Of a DNA stretch of 64,000 bases, positions 23,501 through 33,870 are shown in pieces (within the stretch, counting starts at the first letter, position 1; every line of letters starts with the position of its first letter). Source of the stretch: Chloranthus sessilifolius (lineage: Eukaryota; Streptophyta; Magnoliopsida; Chloranthales; Chloranthaceae); the NCBI GenBank assembly GCA_021018995.1, contig CM037595.1, positions 98,511,991 through 98,575,990 on the forward strand, read 5' to 3'. The notes beneath the pieces are model-generated. The model ran no database searches and was not told the origin of the DNA. It saw only the letters and a list, made by a program, of their open reading frames with translations. The position numbers and the translations under genes were made by a program.

Positions 23501-23589
23501 TCATGCCTGCCACACTACTTTATATGTTACAACCACTTCACTCAAGCAAAAAAGCATCATATCCATTTACTGCTTTCAAGTAGATGATA

Positions 23590-23870
23590 ATGGCTATTTT
23601 TCGTCCAAATCCCCCACTCCCATAACAGATCTTGAGATTATAGACCTACCATCAAATGTTGATCCCATATGGCACCCTTCCTAAAAAGTGAAGGTGAACT
23701 ATGGTTGATGATATACCATAATCACATACACTTTTTTAGATGTTTGTCACATATAATGCACGTGTGACCGTCAGACGATAAGCCCGTGATTGCAATAAAT
23801 ATTAGCTGAGAAGTTTGGGACGAAAAAGCATTCGCATCATTTGATTCAAAGCCGTCAGCATTTTATACTT
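23590..23870. mobile_element. Long-armed family copy
   Basis: The left arm (AACAGATCTTGAGATTATAG, CCCATATGGCACCC) and right arm (GTGTGACCGTCAGACGATAA, ATTTGATTCAAAGCCGTCAG) are both recognisable. Confidence 0.6.
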
Positions 23871-25139
23871 CGAGTTAAGTGAGCTGGCTGTAATATAAAG
23901 TGGTGTAATAATAACAGGAGAGGCTTTTATTTTGACTCAAATGGCAGCAGCGCTAGCCTTAGTCATTCTTTTTGCACTTTTACAGCTTAAATGTTTGCGC
24001 AGACTTTTGAGGGGCGTATTCTCGTAATTTTCTCTTCTTTTAATTATTAATATAGTTATAAGAGACTTTTATTTTGACTCAAAGGGCAGCAACGTAACTT
24101 ACAGAGCTCACTAATACGTTTTTTTTAGGGCTATGTACTAAAAAGAGGCTTGTGCCTTATCTTTTTACCAAAAAATCTGAGCGCAACCTACTTTTATAGA
24201 GAAAAGTACCCAGACGCGCCTCATGTATATTTTTATTGAAAAAGAGGTTGAATTGTTTTTATAATTATGAAAATACACCCTGCACCGGCCAATTTGAACT
24301 CGTATTTATACACATTCTCCATACAGGTGTCGAATGCCTAATAAAAAAAATTAATAAAATAATAAAATTTGTTGACAAGGACGTTTCAGGTACGTCGGGA
24401 ATTATTATGGAAGAAAAAAAAGGCGTTTGATTTTTTTGTGATAAAAATAGCACCGTTTTGTAAAAAGCCCTTATATATATATGACAGCAGTCTGGTACTC
24501 CAACAGGGTACGGTGACCGTGCCCCAATGATATACGATGCGTCGATGCACGGTCTTCACACTAAGGACTCAAACACACATTTAAACCTCAATTCATTTCA
24601 CACAAAGTTATCCTAATATTATTTAATGATTTAATTTATATAAAAATTCATGATGACATTGGTCACCATACCGGACATGCACACGAGTTCAGTCTAATTT
24701 GAATTCGGATTTTTCGAGTCATTATATATATATATATAATAATTATTAGGTTTTTAAACCAGGTTGGTAGGTTTTTGCATTGGGAGTTAAGTCTGGTCAC
24801 TTGACCCGTAGGGTCAGATTGGGTGCCCTACAGTAGGATCAGGTTAAGGGTCCCCTGACCTATTGAGTAGGATCAGATTGGGTGCACCAACATATCAGAT
24901 ATATGGCCCGACCTAACCCATTGACAGCCCTAGCCACGTGGCACCACGAAAGTCAATCTCTTTGACAGAGAGTGGGCGCCTCAAGATACTTACGCAGTCA
25001 ATACTAGCCTGGTCAATCATAAGTACTGGTTTTTCAACTAAAAATTCAAATTTCGCCGCTGATGGTTCCATTGCTAACACTGTCGACTGCCTTGAATTAA
25101 AAGATAGAAATATTTTTTGCCCCAATTTATCATACAATC
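23871..25139. other. Intergenic, AT-rich, with a hAT-like relic
   Basis: No gene is seen. The part at about 24690-24935 carries repeated GGGTGCCCTAC, GGATCAGATTGGGTG motifs and ends TTGACAGCCCTAG. This resembles the right ends of the hAT-like elements at 9241 and 19817. Confidence 0.4.
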
Positions 25140-25340
25140 GATATTGCGATAACAGCCCACATATGGGACGGTCGTATGTTGTTCTTCCATAGCATACATC
25201 CCCAAAGTGACTCATTATTGTATACCCTGAGAAGAGTTCTCACGTCAGTTTTGAGATGAAATCAACATTTTATAAAAGATATATTATATGAAAGATTGGA
25301 AAAAAAAATTATCTCCATTTATCATATTCAAAGGGGCAAA
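25140..25340. repeat. Long-armed family, degenerate
   Basis: It contains CATACATCCCCAAAGTGACT and a weak right arm ending ATCATATTCAAAGG. Confidence 0.4.
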
Positions 25341-25709
25341 CACCTGTACCCGTTGCTCGATCTCCGGGATTTATATATTCTATATTAAAATGTGTTTGGC
25401 GTGCATAATGTAGTCTATTTTATGGGATGAGCTCTTATATGGACCCACCTTTTTCATTTTTTTCCTTTGAACCCACACTTCTCAATTGGAACGAGTTACT
25501 GATCGGTTGGGTCAAAAATTCAATCAAGCAAAAATCGACTGATTCAAAGTCATGCCTTTAAAATAAAGAACTTTTAGCATTGATCCCTATACGTCTTATT
25601 GACACTCCACCCCAGGGGTTTTACCTATTTAAATTTCAGTCCTTTTTCGTGTTTCTTTTACTCATTTCCCTTATAATGGATTAGTCGCTGACTGCTATAG
25701 AACTAACAT

Positions 25710-25995
25710 TTGACTGTGTTGAACCAGATGATGGAGAACGATTTTCATCACAAACTCCCACCCAACAAATCTTGAGGTCAGGAGCCTAACATCCAGTGGT
25801 CAGATTTTGATTCCACATGGTAGACAACCTAAAAAGTGAACATAATCATGGTGTGCATCAAACATGATTCCTAAATCACTGTTTGAGATGTGTGCCATGT
25901 GAATCAAAATCTGGCCATTTGATTGTAGTCTCATTATCTCAAGATCCATTAGGTCAATGATCAGGGCGAAAAAAACCTCCAACATCACTTTAGGG
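25710..25995. mobile_element. Long-armed family, near full copy
   Basis: It starts TTGACTGTGTTGAACCAGAT. It passes through TGGTCAGATTTTGATTCCAC and, in the reverse orientation, GAATCAAAATCTGGCCATTT and ATCTCAAGATCCATTAGG. The two arms pair over about 120 bp. Confidence 0.7.
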
Positions 25996-26139
25996 GGTAA
26001 TAAGTAATCGAAACATAAAAGCAGGGACCACACTGTTGTAAATAGCTGAAACAGGGGGTGGAGTGTAAATAAGACATAGGGTAGCTTTGTTTGTGCCCTC
26101 GAGATCTTTGAAAACATCTACGTGTGCAACCCCTTAAAA

Positions 26140-26560
26140 ATCGTTGATTGCTTCAGATTTGATGAATGAGATCGTGTTTTACTCCAATCCTTCACACAAA
26201 GGATCTTGAGATTATGTAGCACCTATCGGACAATCAGTTTTTTATTCCATGTAAGCCTAAAATAAATGATTCCATGTAAACCTCCAATTCAATTTTAGGA
26301 TTTTCCACTGTGAGAGCCGTTAATTACCTTGAATCAAATAATGAAGATAGTTTTTCATTACAATCTTCCACAAGAGATCTTGCGATCATGGCCAACCTAT
26401 CAAACAGTCAAATGTTGACTCCATGTGACACACATCCCCAAAAGCGACCCAATACAAGGTACACCAATGATCTATTGTGTGAATCATTGGTAAGACAAAT
26501 GATCTCCATCATCTATTTAAATGCAGTCAATAGCTGTCACAGTGGAAAACCCTATTGCCC
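26140..26560. mobile_element. Long-armed family, two overlapping copies
   Basis: Two left arms follow each other. One starts at about 26145 (TTGATTGCTTCAGATTTGAT) and the other at about 26318 (TACCTTGAATCAAATAATGA). The second continues to a right end with GATCTCCATCATCTATTTAA. It may be a tandem or nested insertion. Confidence 0.6.
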
Positions 26561-27016
26561 TTACGGAATATTCAGTTGCAAATACGGTACCCTTATACCG
26601 GCTCTAGATTGTAGGCCGTTACCCTATACCAGCTATAAAAGACTAGCCTTGAAAGCCACCCAATATGTAAAAGCCTGACTTTAATAGCTTTTCAAGAGCT
26701 CTGACCTATATAAATGCCAGCTTTTGACCATCCTTATGGATAAAAAGTTTTCCTACGCTTAATGATCATATAAAACCCGGTGAGGCCCATTGACACATAG
26801 AATTGGTATATTAGGGAAGCTTGGAGACCCCTCGACTCTGCGTCGGACAATCTCCTTCTGCCAAAATAATTAAACTTTACTAAGGGTTATAGTTAATTTA
26901 GTCAATGAAAGTATGCTTTTAACCTTTTACTGATTTTGGGGAGCGAAGGCAAGCCTAATATATAATTTGATCCTTGTCCCCATCCCATATTTTTGTAAAG
27001 GACATTGTTAGATTGA
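26561..27016. other. Intergenic, no gene recognised
   Basis: No gene or well-defined repeat is seen. Confidence 0.5.
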
Positions 27017-27165
27017 GGATAGATTTTATGCGGACAGTGCAGGCAACTGATGTGACACTATACAATTGGCTGCATGGACGGTAGGGCTCAATTAATACAA
27101 TTCGGTACAGTCAGTCACGTCACACCACATCAGCCGCTTGCACTTTGTCCGCATCAAATCTGTCC
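27017..27165. mobile_element. MITE with about 40-bp inverted ends
   Basis: The 149-bp element starts GGATAGATTTTATGCGGACA. Its other end, on the opposite strand, reads GGACAGATTTGATGCGGACA. The inverted arms continue inward (AACTGATGTGAC against GGCTGATGTGGTG). A diverged copy lies at 9812-9958 in the transporter intron. No coding capacity. Confidence 0.8.
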
Positions 27166-27423
27166 TCTGTTTATAACTTTCCATTTGTAAATATCTCACA
27201 AACCCCTGAAAATAAAACAGAGCCAAAGGAGTAGGTCATTAGGTTCGATTGCCATCCTCCATGTTGTTTCTCACCCTTGTTTTTATAAAGTGTGCGTTGG
27301 TTTTGTTGTTAACCCTCACCACTATACAATTACCACATGTGTATAGATGCCTGATCCTCAGTTCTAGAGGTTGTCTCGACCGTATCCAAACAAAATTAAA
27401 TAAATTATTAAAACGTACGCAGG

Positions 27424-27560
27424 ATTCTCTTCCATGGGGTCCACAAATGTTAATAGTTATTTTACCCCATATTTTAGGGAACTTCTGGTGAGGTCCCCAA
27501 ATGCTAAGAATACCTTTATTTTCACCCACCGAATCTTTCTATCCACCCACATAAGTGGGT
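27424..27560. repeat. Left terminal inverted repeat of the MULE
   Basis: It pairs with 37010-37133. The best-matching inner part is CCTTTATTTTCACCCACCGA with the CCACCCAC-rich stretch after it. There are small insertions and deletions between the arms. Confidence 0.75.
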
Positions 27561-28108
27561 GCAAGACTAAGGGGAAACAAAATATTTCCTTCCACCCACA
27601 TATTCACTTCCAAAATTAACATTCGAATCCACCCACTGAAATCTTCAGCATACACCCACATCGTCTTCGTCTCTCTTCATTTTTCCGCCTACGCCATATT
27701 TGAAAACAAGGACTCCACATCGTCTTCTCCAATTGTATCTTCACCCTGTGCAACATCTGGACTCGTGACTATAGACTGACATCTTCCCCAATCTCCATCT
27801 CGCGCTACAAGAAGTTAAGAAAATGACGAACTCTGCTTCCCCAGTCGTCTTTGAGTTCTTATTAGGGTTTATTTGTGGGGCAACGAAATCATCTGTTAGA
27901 AGTATTTTTAATTTTTTAGTCGATTGTTTAACATATTTAGTTGATTGCATTGTACTTATTTTTTAATTGATTGCTTAACATATCTGTTAAAGGTTTGTTG
28001 ATTGTTCAAACAAATTTTTGAGTTCACCCACAGTAAAACACTATGATTTTATTGAACTCAAAGATTTGGTGAATGAATTTGAATGAACTCATTTTTTTTG
28101 TGAATGGA

Positions 28109-28310
28109 TTGATAGGGGTTGTGTGAAATGGATGATTTCCATAATCAGTCTATGGCTTCCTATAGAAGAAGATGTACAAAAACCCGAATCGAATGAGCAT
28201 CCGAAGGGATGTCTTCTGAAATTGATGTTGATAATTCAGAGATTTTAGCAATAGCTATTGAAGCTACATCTCCAGCGACAGTGATATCTGAAGAAGAGAA
28301 AGTGGAAGAA
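28109..28310 (+). pseudogene. Possible N-terminal remnant of the MULE PMD gene
   Basis: Short open stretches start at about 28129 (MDDFHNQSMASYRRRC) and 28209 (MSSEIDVDNSEILAIA), then run into stops. They lie between the left inverted repeat and the acidic repeat. Their place suggests they were 5' exons of the PMD gene. This is an inference from position only. Confidence 0.35.
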
Positions 28311-28314
28311 GAGA

Positions 28315-28803
28315 GTGGATGAGGGGAGAATTTTAGACGTGAGAGTGAAGGAGGAGAGAATTTTAGAAGAGAGAGTGGATGAGGGGAGTGTGGTTATTGG
28401 AGAGGGTAGTATGAATGATGTGGCAATAGAGGGGAGGGTGGATGATATAGCAGTAGAGGGTGAAGCTAAAGAAGTGGAAGTGGGTGAAGGAGAGGGAGCT
28501 GAGAGGGTGAAGGAGATAGTGGAAGTGGGTGAAGTTGAGGGAGCTGAGAGGGTGGAGGAGAGAGTTACTAAAGGTGAGGAAGCTGAGAGGGTGGAGCAGA
28601 GAGGGGTGAGGGAGCTCAGAGGGTGGAGGAGAGAGTGGAAGAAGGTGAGAGAGCTCAGAGGTTGGAGGAGAGAATGGAAGAGAGAGTGGGTGAATGTGAA
28701 GGACTTGAGAGAGTGGAGGAGAGAGTGGCTGAAGGTGAGGGAGCTCAGAGAGTGGAAGGTGAAAGAAAAGCAGTTAGAGCTCCAAAAAAGAAGAGAAAAA
28801 TAA
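28315..28803 (+). repeat. Acidic minisatellite encoding Glu/Arg/Val repeats
   Basis: The stretch is open for 162 codons but is low-complexity. The unit GAGAGGGTGGAGGAGAGAG recurs with variation. In one frame it encodes repeats such as EGAERVEERV, and in another RGWRREWKKV. The readable frame is likely a by-product of the repeat. If translated with the PMD gene it would be an acidic linker. Confidence 0.7.
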
Positions 28804-28841
28804 GAGAGGTCGACGTTGAGTCTCCCTAAATTAAAGTCGAG

Positions 28842-30804
28842 GATAATGTGCCACCATTTTTCGGAAGCCCTGCGGACACTTCGCTTCTAAGATGGTATAG
28901 AAATCATGTTGCCCACGATCTATGGGTTAACAAAGTAAGTGACCAACGATATTCAATTTATGTAATGCATTTATCATTTTCATTTAAAATATGTGTACAT
29001 AATTACAAATTTCTTACTAATTTTATTGTTGGTTGATGTAGGATTGAGGAACACTTTGTTGCATCTAACATTCAGCCAAACTCGATGGCTGGTTCATCGT
29101 TGAAACATCTCTCAAATTTAAAAGTAAGATCAAGATGGCAGGATTTTGGTTGTTGGCTAGGGTTGCATTTAGGACCATCAACCGTGTCTTAGTATCTGCC
29201 TTAGTTGAGAGATGACACCCTGAGACATGTATTTCACTTTGTTACCGGTGAGATGACTCACTCTCAATGACGTGAAGCATCTCATTGGCTTATCTGTAGT
29301 CGGCAAGGCAGTTGTTGTAAACCCTTACAGTACTGCTGAATTTGTGGTAATGTGTGTTCAAGCATTTGATATTGGTGTCGATGATGTGATTGAAGAATTA
29401 AATCACAAATGATGTAAAGGAATTCGCTTGGAATGGTTGTGTACCCGTTTGAGCCAAATACCTGATGATACATATGATCATCAGATTGACTGTATTGCGA
29501 GAGGATACATTCTTTATCTGTTAGGTTGCACAATCATTGCCGATAAATCAGGCAGTATGGTGTCGGCTCGGTACGTAAAGATGTTGGTCGATCTAAAAAC
29601 CATTGGGGACTATGCGTGGGAAGCAGTTGCACTCGCTTATCTTTATAGGCAGCTAGGCATCGCATCAGAAAAGAAGGTTGCGCAAATTTCTGGGTTGCTT
29701 ACGTTAGTTGAGGTATACTACATTCGTATAGCAATATCTTACTAAATTACTTTTCTAATATTTAATAAATAATTGATTTATATTGCTGTTAAACTATATA
29801 CTTTATATTTTCAAGCGTGGAGCTATGAACACCTAGCTTTAGAGCGTTCAGCGCTTATCCCAAAGTCATTTGATAAACTGCCTTTGGCCTTTAAATGGTA
29901 GCAACCTTCCAGTCAGCCCGGGCGTCACGAATCAAAGTTGGTTCTTTTACGTGAAGTATTGGATGACTTACGAATGAATCAGGTATTATTATAATTAGTT
30001 ATTTTACGTTAACTTATATAATTGTAATAATGCTCTCTCTCGTACAGGTTATTTGGGACTCATATTATAAGACTAGATCGGAGTATTCGTTTACTCCTAC
30101 TACATTTTACACGGGATGTCTGTTCTGTTTCGACATTGTCGAGCCGTACTACCCAGAGCGATTGAGACAGTTGGGGCACGTGTAATCAATCCCTTCGATA
30201 CCAATAACACCTGCAGAAGGGAGCATTAGAGGGAAAACTGCGAAGACATACACCGTATATTACCGAGCTCCTCCGAAAAACTTTGAACGTCATCCCAGCC
30301 ACCAATTATCCATAGAGGATCGTAGTCCTCTAACGTTTAATGGGGCCACTGTGAAGGATTATATGGAGTGGTACAAGAAATCCTCACACTTGTACCTCAT
30401 GGACCCCAACCACCACAGGAGTTTGAGGCAATCCTAAAGTAGAGATGATGTCCAAAGTAGAGATGATATCGACAATGTCTCAGAGGGATGGGTACATATT
30501 TGCATTATTATAATGTCTCTCATTTATAACTGCTATCATATACGAAAATTTATATAATGTCTAATATTCATTTTGAATGCAGCGATATCACAGAGATAGG
30601 GCATTGATGTTATTAGAGGATTCGATAACTGTCGGTGCAAATCAAAATATTGGGTATCTGATCGAGGTCATGAAGAGGGTACTTGATGAGCTCCGATTCT
30701 ACTTGCCCGCCTCACAAGTTCCTACCTCAAGTAATGCATCCCCCGTCACTGAAACCACTTCAACACCACGCCGAAATCCTCCTCGGAAAAGAGGAAAGTT
30801 TTAG
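28842..30804 (+). pseudogene. Plant mobile domain (PMD, MAIN-like) pseudogene in the MULE
   Basis: Conserved segments of the PMD family occur in order. They are FGSPADTSLLRWYRNHVAHD at about 28857, then LDGWFIVETS, then VSALVER-HPET with the Trp codon replaced by TGA. Next come LTLNDVKHLIGLSVVGKAV, RGYILYLLGCTIIADKSG and EAVALAYLYRQL at about 29610-29655. WSYEHLALERSALIP, VIWDSYY and a short basic C-terminal exon ending RNPPRKRGKF (30577-30804) follow. Introns with GT-AG ends can be placed near 28930-29042 and 29990-30048. Stops and frameshifts interrupt it. PMD proteins are known both as host genes (MAIN, MAIL1) and as parts of transposons. The position inside MULE ends favours the second. 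No enzymatic function is known for the domain. Confidence 0.85.
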
Positions 30805-31150
30805 TGAAGGAAAAGTTTGAGTGATATGGCATGTAGAGTTTTTTGTATATGTATATTTCTTGAAGAAATCAATTTTCGTGTATTTCTTTAAGATATCAAT
30901 TTTTATTGTAAATACAAGCATTGTTGTCAGTTGACTTGTTAGTAGGGCTTACAATTGGATGGGCTTCCTTATCTTTCTCAATTTCTTGTGTATTATTGTT
31001 TGAAGGTATCAATTTTTCCACTGTAAATAAAGACATTATTGTCGAGTTGACTTGTTAGAATTGAAACATCTTTGTTTGAACATTTTCCCAACCCCACCAT
31101 ACCAAAATGAATATTTCAAAAGTCTATCAACCACACATTACATTTAAAGA
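30805..31150. other. 3' flank of the PMD pseudogene
   Basis: AT-rich sequence with a diverged duplicated stretch: TGTATTTCTTTAAGATATCA with its neighbours near 30880-30950 recurs near 30990-31060, including GACTTGTTAG. It probably holds the 3' untranslated region. No gene is seen. Confidence 0.45.
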
Positions 31151-32662
31151 AATAGAAGTTATACGTGTCATGCTCTAAAAAATTTAATAACAATGCTTTT
31201 TTTCTTGATCAACAATAAAAATGAAAATTACGAAATTTCAGAGAATCAAAATTGACTTTATATAAAATATGATGAGACTAGAAAGTGTAGTTATTAGTGG
31301 AACATAACAAAATGGAGATTCTCACAAACTCCCTACTAGATATACAACCAAGTTGAGCATTCTAATATTTAATATATTTTACACTTGAGACTGAACCAAG
31401 TGGATTATCAAAAATAAAAGTCCAAATGGATTCCTTTGGAGTGCAGCATAACAAAACTCCAAATGGATTATAAAAAAAAAATGACTAAAAAAAAAAATTT
31501 GTGGGTTTGACGGTGGGCATCACTCGGGTCACATATCTTGGTGGTGCCCACTATCGCCAATATAATAGAGGCACCCACCATCGCCAGGCATCGGTGGTTT
31601 GAACTCCAAAAGCATCCTCACCGGAGTTCAACCGATGCCCACGGTGAGTGGTCCGTCAATATCTTAACCCGACGGGCACTGCTAGAAAAAAATTTGCACC
31701 CGGTGGGCACCAGCTCGGATCAAAACGGCAGCACGCCATGGCATCGATGGTGAACTCGGTGAGCATCCTCACAGAGTGAAAGGCTCGATGCCTAGTGTGT
31801 GTCGTCAATATTTTTAACGGTGGGTACCGTCGTAAAAAAATTTGCACCTGACAATGGGTACCCATTGTCAAGCTCAAAGAGTTGACAGCAGGTACCCACC
31901 GCAAGGGTCAAATTTTTTTCCTGACGGTGGGTACCCACTGTCAGTGAAAGAATTGACAACAAGTACCCACCGTCAGGTGCAAATTTTTTCCTGATGGTGG
32001 GTGCCCACTATCAGGCTTAAAGTATTGATAGCAGGCACCCACCGCTAGGGCATCAGAGCCTTTCACTCCAGTGAGGATGCTCACTGGAGTTCAGCCACTA
32101 ATGCCCTGGCTGTGGTGCCTGTTGTCAGGTTTTTGGCTTTGACAGTGGGTGCCCACCGGCAGGTATAAATTTTTTTCCTAATGGTGGGTGCCCACTATCA
32201 GGGTTAAAATATTGGCAGACCCACAGTTACATATTTGGAATTGACAATGAGCACCCACCGTCAGATATGTGACACCGACAATCGGTGCCCACCGCCAGAC
32301 CCACAAAATTATTATTTTTTAGTCATTTATTCTTTTTATTTGATAATCCATTTGGAGTTTTGTTATGCTACACTCCAAAGGTATCCATTTGGAGTTTTAT
32401 TTTTATATTCTACTTGGTTCAGTCTCAAGTGTAAAATATATTAAATATTATAATGCTCAACTTGGCTGTATATCTAGTAGAGAGTTTGTGGGAATCTCCA
32501 TTTTGTTATAATGCACTAATAACTGAACTTTCTAGTCTCACCATGTTTTATATAAAGTCAATTTTGATTCCCTGAAAATTCGTAATTTCTATTTTTATTG
32601 TTGATCAAGAAAAAAATCATTGTTATTAGAATTTTTAAAACATGACAAGTATAACTTCTATT
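31151..32662. mobile_element. Foldback element with about 410-bp arms nested in the MULE
   Basis: The left arm (about 31151-31558) starts AATAGAAGTTATACGTGTCA. The right arm (about 32240-32662) reads AATAGAAGTTATACTTGTCA on the other strand. They stay alignable throughout, for example CTCCAAATGGATTATAAA against TTTGATAATCCATTTGGAG, and AATCAAAATTGACTTTATAT against ATATAAAGTCAATTTTGATT. The 680-bp core is a set of repeated palindromic units. There is no coding capacity. This layout is that of a foldback element or a MULE derivative with long inverted ends. I could not fix a target duplication. Confidence 0.85.
31559..32239. repeat. Core of GGTGGGTGCCCACC palindromic repeats
   Basis: Units built on GGTGGGTACCCACC or GGTGGGTGCCCAC recur in both orientations. 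They are spaced by AAATTTTTTTCCTGA and TTGACAGCAGGTACCCACCG-like segments. Two copies of a CTCACTGGAGTTC or TCCTCACCGGAGTTC segment occur near 31615 and 32080. The core looks built by repeated duplication of one short palindrome. Confidence 0.8.
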
Positions 32663-33452
32663 ACATAGGTGCTCTTTTAAATATCTTTAGATCCATTATT
32701 TTGGGTGCACCTATTGGAATTGAGTAAGTAACATAACTTATATCGATCACAATCACAAGAGAAATACCTCACTGCTTGTACTTATACATCGTTAAAAAGA
32801 ATGCTGCATTTACTAGTCGAATCAGATAATATGTTCAATTCTATGGTTACAAAGGCTAACTTCTCATGTGCAAAGTAATGATTATTTTATTAATTTATGA
32901 TGTTTATATTATTGTTATGTGAAACAAACAGACTCCCACATAACTTGACTTATTGAGGGCACCTATGAGAATCATTGGCTGCTTCGAATCAGATGACAGT
33001 AATCATTTTTTGAATAAATCTTAAAATCATGAACTTAAAATCAAACAAGGTAGATACAATGGAGTCAAAGGCTATTATCTCGTTAGCAAGTCTTTCTTTT
33101 AAACTATGTTCTAAAACCAACTTCTGATGTGCAAGTAATGGTTATAGAGATTAGTGGATAAAGAATCTTAAAAAATATACACTTTAGTACAAAGTTCTTT
33201 TCTATTCATTTATGTATCATTTCATAGTATCTATATTCATACCAGTTACAAAAAAGATGTTGGCATGATCATAATATTTTTACGATTTACATGAATATAC
33301 ACCACCCCCAAATAAGAAAACTATCAATCGAGGTCAACCACCGGATAATATTTGAAAACAACTTTTTCACTATCATTGTCAGAGTTAAAGTTTTTCAATT
33401 GTTATGCAAACTGAGACGCCCATACTGCTGCACAATCATCTCGATATCGCCT
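32663..33452. other. Interior MULE sequence after the foldback element
   Basis: No coding region is seen. A short arm fragment of the long-armed family (GGCTGCTTCGAATCAGATGA) lies at about 32978-32997. Confidence 0.45.
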
Positions 33453-33870
33453 TCATACAACCGTCGATGATGGAATGGGACTATCTTTAATCAAAGTCAC
33501 TGACACGAAGTGACAATCGTTCACATGAGCGATGCAAATTACCTTATTCGTTGTGTCTGTTGTTGTCCATAATGAAAAAAATAGCATACAAAGTCGGGTG
33601 CTAAAAAGGACTAAAGGAGTAGGATAGCATGACGCTATTAGGTATCTCATGTCCGACACAGTCATCCAATAGGCACTCCGACCATTGTCAGTGAAGCAGT
33701 TGAGGATCATATGTATCTGAATTATTCACTCTTGGCTGTCGAAAATCGGTAAATACTTCTCTGCACGGGCAGTCAACTCCGTTAACAAATCTGCTCGCAC
33801 TATCTTCCATCCATCGTAGCTCATCCCTAACCAGTGTGCAACAGCTCTAAACCCACAGTGTCATCTGTCG
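33453..33870 (-). pseudogene. OTU-like cysteine protease domain of the MULE protein
   Basis: The Cys-box resembles the OTU D-G-N-C-G-F-R motif but reads HCGFRAVAH, with the preceding GN not conserved. The His-box is HFVSVTLIKDSPIP. Between them lie VRADLLTEL and a diverged middle. OTU proteins remove ubiquitin from targets. The assignment rests on the two motifs and their spacing of roughly 110 codons, with a stop and a frameshift in between. Confidence 0.7.

Noticed and set aside
28315-28803. 162-codon protein gene
   Set aside because: The frame is a by-product of a GAG-rich minisatellite. More than one frame is open and composition is low-complexity.
28842-30804. Host MAIN/MAIL1-type gene
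   Set aside because: It has several stops and frameshifts and lies inside MULE inverted repeats, so it is taken as an element-borne pseudogene.
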